NCBI RefSeq assembly: GCF_036170895.1
Contig: NZ_CP108036.1
Coordinates: 1,674,001-1,738,000 of the forward strand
Source of the DNA: Streptomyces erythrochromogenes
GTDB lineage: Bacteria; Actinomycetota; Actinomycetes; Streptomycetales; Streptomycetaceae
DNA length: 64,000 nucleotides
Direction: 5' to 3'
The notes beneath the pieces are model-generated. The model saw only the letters and a list, made by a program, of their open reading frames with translations. It was not told where the DNA came from and did not search any database. The position numbers and the translations under genes were made by a program. Below, piece by piece: positions 8,306 through 15,944 of this stretch. Positions within the stretch are counted from its first letter, which is position 1. Every line of letters starts with the position of its first letter.

Positions 8306-9574
8306 ATGTCGCGACCGATCCGCACCCTGGCCGCCGCGGCGGCGGCCATCGCGCTCGTCTCCGCCTGCAACTCCGCCTCCACCAACGGCACCTCTCCGGG
8401 CGGGTCCGGTGACGCGCCCGGCAACACGCGCGGGGTGACCGCCGACTCGATCAAGGTCGGGGGCATCGTCTCCATGACCACCGCCAGCGGCTACAGCAAG
8501 AAGGACACCGACCTCGGCGCCAAGGCGCGATACCTGAGGGCCAATGCCGAGGGCGGGGTCCACGGCCGCAAGATCGAATACCTGGGCGCGGAGGACGACG
8601 GCCAGGACCCCGCGAAGAACATGGCGGCCGCCCGCAAGCTCGTCCAGCAGGACAAGGTCTTCGCGGTGTCCCCCATGAGCTCCGTGACCTTCTCCGGCGC
8701 CGACTTCCTGGAGCAGGAGAAAGTGCCCACCTTCGGCTGGGGCACCCTGCCCTCCTTCTGCGGACCCAAGTACATCTACGGCTTCAACGGCTGCCTGGTC
8801 CCCACTCCCGGCGGCACCCTGAACCAGACTTGGCCCGAGGGCATCGGCCAGATCCTCGGCGGTGCCCAGGGCAAGTCCGTCGCGATCATCGCCAACGACA
8901 GCGACGCCGGGAAGTTCGGCATCCGGACCTTCCAGCAGGGCTTCACCAGCGCCGGATTCAAGGTCTCCTACGCCAAGGCCTCCGTACCGGGCACCGCCGT
9001 CCCGAGCGACTGGTCCGCGTACGTGAAGGAGATCCTCTCCAGCAACGACGGCAAGGCCCCGGACGCCGTGGTCTCCGTCATGCAGACCCCCAACAACATC
9101 GGGCTCTTCACCGCGCTCAAGCGCAGCGGGTACCAGGGGCTGCTCTCCGACCCCACCGACTACGACCCCGGGCTGCTCGCCCAGGACGCCACCCGGCAGG
9201 CCCTCGACGGCATCCACGTCCTGCTGCAGTTCCAACCGTTCGAGTCGGCCGACCCGAAGATGGCGCAGTTCAAGGCCGACATCAAGGCGGCCGCGGGCGG
9301 CAAGGACGTCCCGCTCAACATGCACATGTTGACCGGGTACATGTCGGCCGACCTGTTCGTGTCGATCGCGCAGAAGGCCGGCAAGGGCCTGACCGTGGAG
9401 TCCTTCCAGGCCGCCGCGCAGGGCTTCTCCGACACCGGCACGCTCGTCGGCGACCGCGCGCTGCCCAAGGGGCAGAAGGACAGCTTCGGCTGCGGAGCGC
9501 TCGTACAGCTGAAGAACGGCGCGTACGAGGTCTCCGTCCCGTTCAAGTGCTACGAACCCATCCCCTTCAAGTAG
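8306..9574 (+). CDS. ABC transporter substrate-binding lipoprotein, branched-chain amino acid (Leu/Ile/Val-binding) type
   Basis: This 422-residue lipoprotein has a signal peptide ending in the lipobox LVSAC (Cys about residue 20), then a Peripla_BP_6-type two-lobe domain starting TADSIKVGGIVSMTTASG. It captures the substrate outside the membrane for the permease encoded next. The ATG at 8306 has GAGGGG nine bases upstream; a longer frame from 8246 lacks such support and would bury the signal peptide. Members of this family bind amino acids, but also aromatic acids, amides or other small acids, so the ligand is open. The permease gene begins ten bases after the stop. Confidence 0.9.
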   Translation: MSRPIRTLAAAAAAIALVSACNSASTNGTSPGGSGDAPGNTRGVTADSIKVGGIVSMTTASGYSKKDTDLGAKARYLRANAEGGVHGRKIEYLGAEDDGQDPAKNMAAARKLVQQDKVFAVSPMSSVTFSGADFLEQEKVPTFGWGTLPSFCGPKYIYGFNGCLVPTPGGTLNQTWPEGIGQILGGAQGKSVAIIANDSDAGKFGIRTFQQGFTSAGFKVSYAKASVPGTAVPSDWSAYVKEILSSNDGKAPDAVVSVMQTPNNIGLFTALKRSGYQGLLSDPTDYDPGLLAQDATRQALDGIHVLLQFQPFESADPKMAQFKADIKAAAGGKDVPLNMHMLTGYMSADLFVSIAQKAGKGLTVESFQAAAQGFSDTGTLVGDRALPKGQKDSFGCGALVQLKNGAYEVSVPFKCYEPIPFK

Positions 9575-9583
9575 GGGTGCGGC

Positions 9584-12388
9584 ATGGGGGATCTGCTCGT
9601 CTTCGTCCTGAGCGGTCTGGTCTCCGGCGCCCTGTACGCGCTGCTCGCCACCGGGCTGGTGCTCTCGTACTCGGCGTCCGGGCTGTTCAACTTCGCGCAC
9701 GGGGCCACCGCCTACCTGTGCGCGCTCACCTTCTACGAACTGCACTCGGGGCTGGGCTGGCCGGCGGTCCCGGCGGCGCTGCTGGTGGTGCTCGTCCTCG
9801 CCCCCGGTCTGGGCTGGGGGCTGGACCGGCTGATGTTCCGGCGGCTCGCACGGGTCGGTGAGACGGCGCAGATCGTCGCGACCATCGGACTGCTGGTGGC
9901 GCTGCCGGCCGCCGGGCTGTGGGCGGTCGAACTGCTGGCGGACGCGGGCGCCCCGGTGAAACCGGCGGAGAACCAGTTCGGGCTGCCGGGCGTGGGGCCG
10001 AGCCCGGCGAAGTCCTGGCAGCTCACGGACGGCGTCGGCATCGACTCCGACCAGCTGATCACCTGGGTGGTCACCGCGCTGGTGGCGGTGGCCCTGTGGG
10101 TGCTGATGCGGCACACGCGGATCGGGCTGCGGCTGCGGGCGGCCGTCGACAACCGCTCGCTGACCGAGCTGCGCGGGATCAGCGCCGACCGGCTGTCGTC
10201 GGTGGCCTGGATGATCGCTTCGGCACTGGCCGGGCTGGCGGGCGTCCTGGCGACCCCGCTGCTGGGGCTGTCGGCCCACGACTTCACGCTGTTCCTGTTC
10301 GTCTCGGCCACGGCCGCGGTCATCGGACGGTTCGCGTCCGTACCGCTCGCCTTCGCCGGCGGGCTGGGGCTGGGGGTCCTGCAGAACCTGGTGGCGGGGT
10401 ACGCGTCCTTCGCCGAGTCGGTCACCGGCTTCCGTACGGCGGTGCCCTTCCTGATCCTGTTCGGCGGGCTGCTGGTGTTGACCCGCAGGGCGCGGGCGGC
10501 GGGCGTCGCCGCCGTGGACGCGCCGCCGGTGGACCACCTGGCCGGGGCGTCGTGGGGGCGGCGGTGGGGGCTATGGGCGGCGGGCGCGGGGCTCCTGTGC
10601 ATTGCGTTCTACACCGTCACCACGCCCTTCTGGAGCGGGCTGCTGGCGCAGGGGCTGGCCATCGCGCTCGTGTTCATGTCCTTCACCGTGGTGACCGGGC
10701 TGGGGGCGATGGTGTCGCTGGCGCAGGGCACCTTCGTGACCGGGGCGGCGCTCGTGGCCGGACTGCTCATGAGCCGGGGCTGGCCGTTCGTGGCGGCGCT
10801 GGCGGTGGGCACGTGCGCGGCGGCCCTGCTGGGGGCGCTGGTCGCGCTGCCGGCGCTGCGGCTGGGGGGCAGGTCCCTGGCGCTGGCCACGCTGGCGCTG
10901 GCGTTCCTGGCCGACCAAGTGCTGTTCCAGTTGAGATGGCTGCGGAACGGCGACACGGGGTGGTCGATCCCGCGGCCGGTGTTCGGGCCGGTGGACCTGT
11001 CCGACGACCGGGCGCTGGGGGTGGCCCTGGTGGTGCTGGTCGCGCTGGTCGCAGCCGGGCTGAGCGCCCTGCGGAACTCCCCGTCGGGACGCGCCATGCT
11101 GGCGGTGCGGTCGGCTCCGGCAGCGGCGGCGGCCTCGGGGGTGTCGGTACTGCGCACGAAACTGCTGCTGTTCACCCTGTCCGCCGGGCTGGCCGGGTTC
11201 GGGGGCGTGCTGTACGCGTCGTACAACACCCGGATCACGGCCACGGACTTCACGGCGATGACGGGGCTGGTGTGGCTGGCGGTGGTGGTGGCGGCGGGTG
11301 TGCGGCGGCCGCAGTACGCGGTGGTGGCCGGGCTGGTGTACGCGGTGGCCCCGCGGCTGCTGTCCGACTACGTGACGGAGTCCGCTCACCTGCCGGTGAT
11401 CCTGTTCGGCCTGGCGGGGCTGGCCCTGGCCAACGATCCGGACGGGTATTGCGCGGCCGTGCCGGTGCGGCTGGCGAAGCGGCGGGCGGTGGGCCCTGCG
11501 GGCGGCTCGTCCCCCACCCCGCCCCTTCCCGAACCGGGGCTCCGCCCAAGACCCCGCTCCTCGAACGCCGGAGGGGCTGAAAGAACGGCCTCGCCGGCGT
11601 TTGAGGCGCGGGGGGTCGGGGGCGGAGCCCCCGACGGGTCCGGGCGGAGCCCGGTTTCGGGAAGGGGCGGGGTGGGGGAAGGCCCCGCAGGGGCCGCGCC
11701 CGCACTCGCGCTGCGCGGGGTCACGGCCGGGTACGACGGGGGGTTGGTCCTGCACGGGGTCGGTCTCGACGTCCGCAAGGGGGAGATCCTCGCCCTGCTC
11801 GGGCCCAACGGCGCCGGGAAGAGCACCGCCTGCCGGGTCGCCGCCGGCTCGCTGCCCGTCTCGGGCGGAGCGGTGTACGTGAGCGGGCGGGACGCCACCC
11901 GCGACGGCGCCGTGCGGCGGGCGCGGGCCGGGGTGCTGCTCGCCCCCGAGGGGCGGGGGATCTTCCCCGCGCTCACCATCGAGGAGAACCTGGCCCTGTA
12001 CCTCAAGGAGGCCGACGCGCGGGCCACCGTCTACGCCCGCTTCCCCCGGCTCGCGCAGCGGCGCGGGATTCCCGCCGGGGCACTGTCCGGCGGCGAGCAG
12101 CAGATGCTCGCCCTGGCACCGCTGCTGCAGCGGCCGCCCGCGGTGCTGATCGCCGACGAGCCCTCGCTCGGGCTCGCCCCGCGCGTGGTGGAGGAGGTGT
12201 ACGCGCTGCTCACCGAGCTCCGCGACGCCGGCACCGCGCTGCTCCTGGTGGAGGAGAAGGCGGCCGGGATCCTGGGCGTCGCCGACACCGTGGCCTACCT
12301 CTCCCAGGGCCGGGTGTCCTGGTGCGGCCCCCGGGCCGAGGTGGAGGCGGACCGGCTCACCGAGGCCTACCTGGGGAGGGGGACATGA
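9584..12388 (+). CDS. Fused ABC transporter protein: LivH-type permease + LivM-type permease + LivF-type ATPase
   Basis: One 934-residue protein carries three subunits that are usually separate. Residues about 1-300 are a LivH permease (signature LFNFAHGATAYL). About 325-625 are a LivM permease (GLGAMVSLAQGTFV). About 703-934 are a LivF ATPase with Walker A GPNGAGKS (740-747) and signature LSGGEQQ (834-840). Residues about 643-699 join the LivM and LivF parts with Pro/Gly/Arg-rich sequence encoded by a large palindromic repeat. A GTG at 11672, in frame and behind GGGGCGGG, could allow separate LivF synthesis. The gene ends in ATGA, overlapping the LivG start, which indicates translational coupling. 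Confidence 0.88.
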   Translation: MGDLLVFVLSGLVSGALYALLATGLVLSYSASGLFNFAHGATAYLCALTFYELHSGLGWPAVPAALLVVLVLAPGLGWGLDRLMFRRLARVGETAQIVATIGLLVALPAAGLWAVELLADAGAPVKPAENQFGLPGVGPSPAKSWQLTDGVGIDSDQLITWVVTALVAVALWVLMRHTRIGLRLRAAVDNRSLTELRGISADRLSSVAWMIASALAGLAGVLATPLLGLSAHDFTLFLFVSATAAVIGRFASVPLAFAGGLGLGVLQNLVAGYASFAESVTGFRTAVPFLILFGGLLVLTRRARAAGVAAVDAPPVDHLAGASWGRRWGLWAAGAGLLCIAFYTVTTPFWSGLLAQGLAIALVFMSFTVVTGLGAMVSLAQGTFVTGAALVAGLLMSRGWPFVAALAVGTCAAALLGALVALPALRLGGRSLALATLALAFLADQVLFQLRWLRNGDTGWSIPRPVFGPVDLSDDRALGVALVVLVALVAAGLSALRNSPSGRAMLAVRSAPAAAAASGVSVLRTKLLLFTLSAGLAGFGGVLYASYNTRITATDFTAMTGLVWLAVVVAAGVRRPQYAVVAGLVYAVAPRLLSDYVTESAHLPVILFGLAGLALANDPDGYCAAVPVRLAKRRAVGPAGGSSPTPPLPEPGLRPRPRSSNAGGAERTASPAFEARGVGGGAPDGSGRSPVSGRGGVGEGPAGAAPALALRGVTAGYDGGLVLHGVGLDVRKGEILALLGPNGAGKSTACRVAAGSLPVSGGAVYVSGRDATRDGAVRRARAGVLLAPEGRGIFPALTIEENLALYLKEADARATVYARFPRLAQRRGIPAGALSGGEQQMLALAPLLQRPPAVLIADEPSLGLAPRVVEEVYALLTELRDAGTALLLVEEKAAGILGVADTVAYLSQGRVSWCGPRAEVEADRLTEAYLGRGT
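11510..11679. repeat. Large nested palindromic (REP-like) element embedded in a coding sequence
   Basis: Two 38-bp arms, 11510-11547 and 11642-11679, are near-perfect inverted copies (they begin TCCCCCACCCCGCCCCTTCC and differ only around GAACCGGGG versus GAAACCGGG). Inside are a second pair around CGAACGCCGG / CCGGCGTTTGAGG and a third perfect hairpin GTCGGGGG-CGGAG-CCCCCGAC (11615-11635). Elements of this look are common between Streptomyces genes. Here the element is read through in frame within the fused permease-ATPase gene, without a stop. Confidence 0.85.
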
Positions 12389-13152
12389 GCGGCTACGTGC
12401 TGGAAGCCAGCGGTGTCAGCGTGCGGTTCGGCGGGGTCAGGGCGCTGACCGGGGTGGGCCTGGGGATCCGGGCGGGCGAGGTGTGCGGGCTGATCGGACC
12501 CAACGGCGCCGGGAAGACGACGCTGTTCGACGTCCTGTCCGGAATCCGGCGGCCCGACCGGGGGCGGATGCTGCTGGACGGGGCGGACATCACGCGCCGC
12601 TCCCCCGTGTGGCGGGCCCGGCACGGGATGCGCCGGACGTTTCAGCGACAGCAGTTGTTCGGTCAGCTCAGCGTGGCCGACAACGTGCTGGTGGCGCAGG
12701 AGTGGCGGGGCGGCGGGGGCGGCCTGGCCGCCGACCTGCTCGCCCTTCCGGCCCGACGGGCCCGGGAGCGGGCGCGCCGCACCCGCGGCGAGCGGGTGCT
12801 GGCCGACTGCGGGATCGGCGCGCTCGGGGCCACGTACGCCGGCGGGCTGCCCGTCGGGCAGGCCCGGATGGTCGAGCTGGCGCGTGCGGCGGCCGATCCG
12901 CCGCGGGTGCTGCTGCTGGACGAACCGGCGTCCGGCATGTCGGCGCCCGAGCGCGAGCGGCTCGCGGCGGTGGTGCGGCGGCTGGCGGAGGAGGGCTGTG
13001 CGGTGCTGCTGGTCGAGCACAACGTGGCCTTCGTGATGGACCTCTGCACGCGGGTCGTCGTACTGGACCTCGGGACGGTGCTGGCCGAGGGCACGCCGGC
13101 CGGGGTACGGGCGGACCCGCTGGTGCGGGAGGCGTACCTCGGGGCCACCTAA
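12385..13152 (+). CDS. ABC transporter ATP-binding protein, LivG type
   Basis: This 255-residue ATPase is the second nucleotide-binding subunit of the transporter. It has Walker A GPNGAGKTT, the LivG-specific RRTFQRQQLF segment, signature YAGGLPVGQARMVELARA (LivG proteins characteristically use LPxGQ in place of LSGGQ), Walker B VLLLDEPASG and switch His in LVEHN. ATG 12385 overlaps the stop of the fused permease gene (ATGA) behind a GGGAGGGGG site. With the binding protein and the fused permease–LivF it completes a three-gene version of the normally five-gene Liv system. Confidence 0.92.
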   Translation: MSGYVLEASGVSVRFGGVRALTGVGLGIRAGEVCGLIGPNGAGKTTLFDVLSGIRRPDRGRMLLDGADITRRSPVWRARHGMRRTFQRQQLFGQLSVADNVLVAQEWRGGGGGLAADLLALPARRARERARRTRGERVLADCGIGALGATYAGGLPVGQARMVELARAAADPPRVLLLDEPASGMSAPERERLAAVVRRLAEEGCAVLLVEHNVAFVMDLCTRVVVLDLGTVLAEGTPAGVRADPLVREAYLGAT

Positions 13153-13248
13153 GTCGTCGCTTCCGGATCCTGCCTGACCCGCGCCGCCCGGCACCGCACC
13201 TCGCCGCGTTGTCGGAGCACCGCAGTACGTCCAGCATGGCGGGAATAC

Positions 13249-13284
13249 GTCGTACGAGGGGCCGGTTGTCGCCCCTCGTACGAC
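13249..13284. terminator. Strong hairpin after the Liv-type operon
   Basis: Perfect 13-bp inverted repeat GTCGTACGAGGGG / CCCCTCGTACGAC with a 10-nt loop, 97 bp after the LivG stop and about 48 bp before the aldo/keto reductase start. There is no T-run, as is usual in streptomycetes. It may terminate the transporter mRNA; its symmetry also allows an operator role for the next gene. Confidence 0.6.
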
Positions 13285-13331
13285 GCTGTACCACCGCGCA
13301 CCAACGCGCCGACGTGAGGGAACGACCCGAC

Positions 13332-14180
13332 GTGAACCAGGTCCCGGCCATCAAGCTCAACAACGGCACGCTCATGCCCCAGCTCGGCTTCGGTGTCTGG
13401 CAGGTGCCGGACGCGGAGGCGGAGCACGCCGTGGGGACCGCCCTGGAGGCCGGTTACCGCAGCATCGACACGGCCGCCATCTACGGCAACGAGAAGGGCA
13501 CGGGCAAGGCCGTCGCCGCTTCCGGGCTGCCGCGCGAGGAACTGTTCGTCACTACCAAGCTGTGGAACGGCCCGAAGCAGACGTGGGGCCGCGACGAGGT
13601 GCTGCGCGCCTTCGACGACTCCCTCGCCAAGCTGGGCCTCGACCACGTCGACCTGTACCTGATCCACTGGCCGCGCCCGATGCGCGACGACTTCGTCGCC
13701 ATCTGGAAGACCTTCGAGGAGATCGCCGCGAGCGGCCGCGCCAAGGCGGTCGGCGTGTCGAACTTCCGCACCGAGGACCTGGACCGGATCGCCGCCGAGA
13801 GCGCCCTCGTGCCGGCCGTGAACCAGGTCGAGCTGCACCCGCTGCACCCCCAGGCCGCGCTGCGCGCCGAGCACGCCGCGCGCGGGATCGTGACCGAGGC
13901 GTGGTCCCCGCTGGGCCAGGGCAAGGAGCTCCTGACCCTGCCCGCCGTCACCGCCATCGCCGACGCGCACGGCCGCAGCGCCGCGCAGGTGGTGTTGCGC
14001 TGGCACCTCCAGCACGGGAACGTCGTGATCCCGAAGTCCGTGACTCCCGCCCGCATCCGGGAGAACCTGGACGTCTTCGGCTTCGAGCTGGACGCGGCCG
14101 AGATGGCTGCGCTGGACGCCCTGGGTGCGGGCGCGGCGGGCCGCCGGATCGGCCCGGACCCGGCCGAATTCGACGTGTGA
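13332..14180 (+). CDS. Aldo/keto reductase
   Basis: This 282-residue NADPH-dependent carbonyl reductase of the AKR (2,5-diketo-gluconate reductase-like) family has a complete catalytic tetrad: Asp46 and Tyr51 in DTAAIYGNE, Lys76 in VTTKLWN and His112 in LIHWP. The nucleotide-binding end IPKSVTPARIRENL is also intact. I chose GTG 13332, which begins the family's N-terminal strand (VNQVPAIKLNNG) and follows GTGAGGGAACG. Upstream reading in this frame is not coding-like. The stop overlaps a possible GTG start of the lectin-domain gene, so the two may be co-translated. Confidence 0.92.
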   Translation: MNQVPAIKLNNGTLMPQLGFGVWQVPDAEAEHAVGTALEAGYRSIDTAAIYGNEKGTGKAVAASGLPREELFVTTKLWNGPKQTWGRDEVLRAFDDSLAKLGLDHVDLYLIHWPRPMRDDFVAIWKTFEEIAASGRAKAVGVSNFRTEDLDRIAAESALVPAVNQVELHPLHPQAALRAEHAARGIVTEAWSPLGQGKELLTLPAVTAIADAHGRSAAQVVLRWHLQHGNVVIPKSVTPARIRENLDVFGFELDAAEMAALDALGAGAAGRRIGPDPAEFDV

Positions 14181-14191
14181 GGGTGACCGGG

Positions 14192-14617
14192 TTGAACCTT
14201 CCCGAAGGGATCTACCGGATCCGCAACGTGGACAGCGGGCTGGTGCTCCAGCTGGAGGGCGCCTCCCGGGTGCGGGTCGGCCCGGACGGGCCGCCCGCCC
14301 CGCCGGCCGCCCGCCGGTGGCTGATCGCGCCGGTGCACAGCGGCGGCGGGATCTTCCACCTGGTGAGCGAGGACAACGAGCGGCGCCTGGACGTGGCGAA
14401 CGCGTCGACGGAGAGTGGTGCCCGGGTGCAGGTGTGGCGGGCCAACGCCTTCGGCGCGCAGGAGTGGATCGTCGAGGAGCACCTCGACGCCCCGGGGGTG
14501 GTGTCCTTGATCGCCTGTATCAGCGGCCTGCCGCTGGAGGCCGACGCGGAGGGCCGGGTCCGGCAGGGCGAGGACACCGACTCCCCGTCCCAGTGGTGGC
14601 GGCTGGAGCCGGCGTAG
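14192..14617 (+). CDS. Ricin B-type (beta-trefoil) lectin domain protein
   Basis: This protein of about 141 residues is a single beta-trefoil. The signs are the opening GIYRIRNVDSGLVLQL, three repeats of about 40-45 residues, and QxW-type hydrophobic positions (RRWLIAP, AQEWIVEE, SQWWRLEP). Such domains bind sugars. Here there is no attached enzyme and no signal peptide, so it would be a small cytosolic carbohydrate-binding protein. The start is uncertain: TTG 14192 has TGAGGG eight bases upstream, while GTG 14177 overlaps the reductase stop as GTGA and GTG 14183 is also possible. It is probably co-transcribed with the reductase. Confidence 0.75.
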   Translation: MNLPEGIYRIRNVDSGLVLQLEGASRVRVGPDGPPAPPAARRWLIAPVHSGGGIFHLVSEDNERRLDVANASTESGARVQVWRANAFGAQEWIVEEHLDAPGVVSLIACISGLPLEADAEGRVRQGEDTDSPSQWWRLEPA

Positions 14618-14698
14618 GCCGTCTCTTCCGGATCGCGCCGGGCCCGGCCCCGGCACCGGCACGGGCCCCGAGACCGGCCCCGGGACCGGCCCCGTGCG

Positions 14699-15463
14699 TC
14701 ACACCCGTACGAAGCTCCGCAGGCGGTACGTCGGCTCCGGGCGCGGGGTGTCCTGGTCGGGCAGCAGCTCCAGCCGGGCGGCCAGCTCCGCTGCGGTGAT
14801 GCCGCGCGGGACGATGCGTGAGGCGTACCGTCCCGCGAGCAGCGCCTCGGCGGAGCCGCGCGGGGTGCGGCCCTGGCCGTGGCCGGTGAAGTGCGCCTCG
14901 CCGCCGGGGCGCAGGCCCGCCCGGGCCGCGTGGGCCTCGACCTCCCCGGAGGCGTCCGAGGGGGTCGGGGTCAGGTGCGCGGCGAAGACGGCGTCGATGT
15001 CGCTGCCGACGTCGTGCGCGGAGTCCTTGTCCACGGTGGCGACGAGGACCCCGCCGGGCCGCAGCACGCGGGCCGCCTCGGCGAGGACCGCGGGCACCAG
15101 CCCGGGCTCCCGCAGCAGGTGCAGCAGCCACACCGCGCTCACCGCGTCCAGCGAGCCCGAACGCACGGGCAGCCGGACGGCGTCGGCGAGGGTCACGGGG
15201 ACGCCGCGGCGCAGCGCGGCGGCGGCCATGCCGTGGGACGCGTCGGCGCCCAGGACGCGCAGTCCGGGGCGCGTGAGCCGGGCGGTGACGATGCCCGTGC
15301 CGCAGCCGAGGTCGAGGAGGGTGGCCACGTCCGCCGGGAGGAGGCTGAGGACGGCCGCCGCGGCGGCCTCGGCGCGAGGGGTGCCGCCGCGGGAGGCGTC
15401 GTAGACTTCGGCCTCCGCGTCGTAGTCGAGCAGGGGTTTCGCGGTCGGTATGTGCGTGGTCAT
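14699..15463 (-). CDS. Class I SAM-dependent methyltransferase
   Basis: This 254-residue protein is of the UbiE/type-11 methyltransferase sort, with SAM-binding motif I LLDLGCGTGIVTARL, motif II VLGADAS, and the post-motif segment EAARVLRPGGVLVATVD. The acceptor is unknown. ATG 15463 shares its first base with the TGA of the upstream pterin dehydratase gene (TGATG), so the two are translationally coupled, although no metabolic link is obvious. The short spacer after its stop (14618-14698) is filled with GGCCCCG-type repeats that could fold. Confidence 0.88.
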   Translation of the reverse strand: MTTHIPTAKPLLDYDAEAEVYDASRGGTPRAEAAAAAVLSLLPADVATLLDLGCGTGIVTARLTRPGLRVLGADASHGMAAAALRRGVPVTLADAVRLPVRSGSLDAVSAVWLLHLLREPGLVPAVLAEAARVLRPGGVLVATVDKDSAHDVGSDIDAVFAAHLTPTPSDASGEVEAHAARAGLRPGGEAHFTGHGQGRTPRGSAEALLAGRYASRIVPRGITAAELAARLELLPDQDTPRPEPTYRLRSFVRV

Positions 15464-15768
15464 CAGCTCGCGCCGTGGGCGGGGGCGAGGGACTCGACGC
15501 GCTCGGCGAGGGCGAAGTCGGTCTCGGTCACCACGCCTCCGGCGTCGTGGCTGTTCACCGAGAGCCGCACGGTGTTGTAGCCGAGCGTCAGGTCGGAGTG
15601 GTGGTTCAACTCCTCCTGGACGGATGCGATGTGGGAGACCAGCGCGCTGGCCGCGAAGTGCGTGCCCAGTCGGTAGGTACGGATGATCCGGTCGTTCTCG
15701 AAGGCCCAGCCGGGGAGTTCCCTCAGGCGGTCCTCGATCTCCTTCTGCGACAGCGGTTCACTCGGCAT
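15463..15768 (-). CDS. 4a-hydroxytetrahydrobiopterin dehydratase (pterin-4a-carbinolamine dehydratase)
   Basis: The 101-residue enzyme dehydrates 4a-hydroxytetrahydropterin so that the pterin can be recycled. It has the family's PCD motif, here ELNHHSDLTLGYNTVRLSVN, then SHDAGGVVTETDFALAERVE. The canonical HHP centre reads HHS, a tolerated variation. ATG 15768 is supported by AAAGGAGC upstream; a longer frame extends into non-coding sequence. It is the first gene of a two-gene unit with the methyltransferase. No aromatic amino acid hydroxylase is seen in the window. Confidence 0.92.
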   Translation of the reverse strand: MPSEPLSQKEIEDRLRELPGWAFENDRIIRTYRLGTHFAASALVSHIASVQEELNHHSDLTLGYNTVRLSVNSHDAGGVVTETDFALAERVESLAPAHGAS

Positions 15769-15914
15769 GCACCCGGCTCCTTTTCCCCGTGACGTGTAGT
15801 CAAGGTTCCCACAGTGCACGCCGGATCGAACCTTTCGCGCCATAGTGCGCTCGGGTACTTCTGCACCTTCCGCCCCCGGCGCGCGCCCCCTAGGCTCCTG
15901 CGCCGGACGTGACT

Positions 15915-15929
15915 GTTACCAGCGGTAAC
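15915..15929. promoter_or_regulatory. Perfect inverted repeat GTTACC-AGC-GGTAAC before the Tat oxidoreductase gene
   Basis: A 6-bp perfect dyad with a 3-bp spacer sits only 16 bp before the ATG at 15945, overlapping the expected transcript start or leader. This suggests a repressor operator. The XRE regulator encoded just downstream of the oxidoreductase is one candidate protein, but nothing here proves it. Confidence 0.5.
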
Positions 15930-15944
15930 GAGGGGGCATTCGCC

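Noticed and set aside
11495..11700. Frameshift or pseudogene in the fused transporter gene
   Set aside because: The frame is continuous through the repeat, all ATPase motifs are intact, and the downstream LivG start overlaps the stop normally. A sequencing artefact cannot be fully excluded, but nothing in the sequence shows one.
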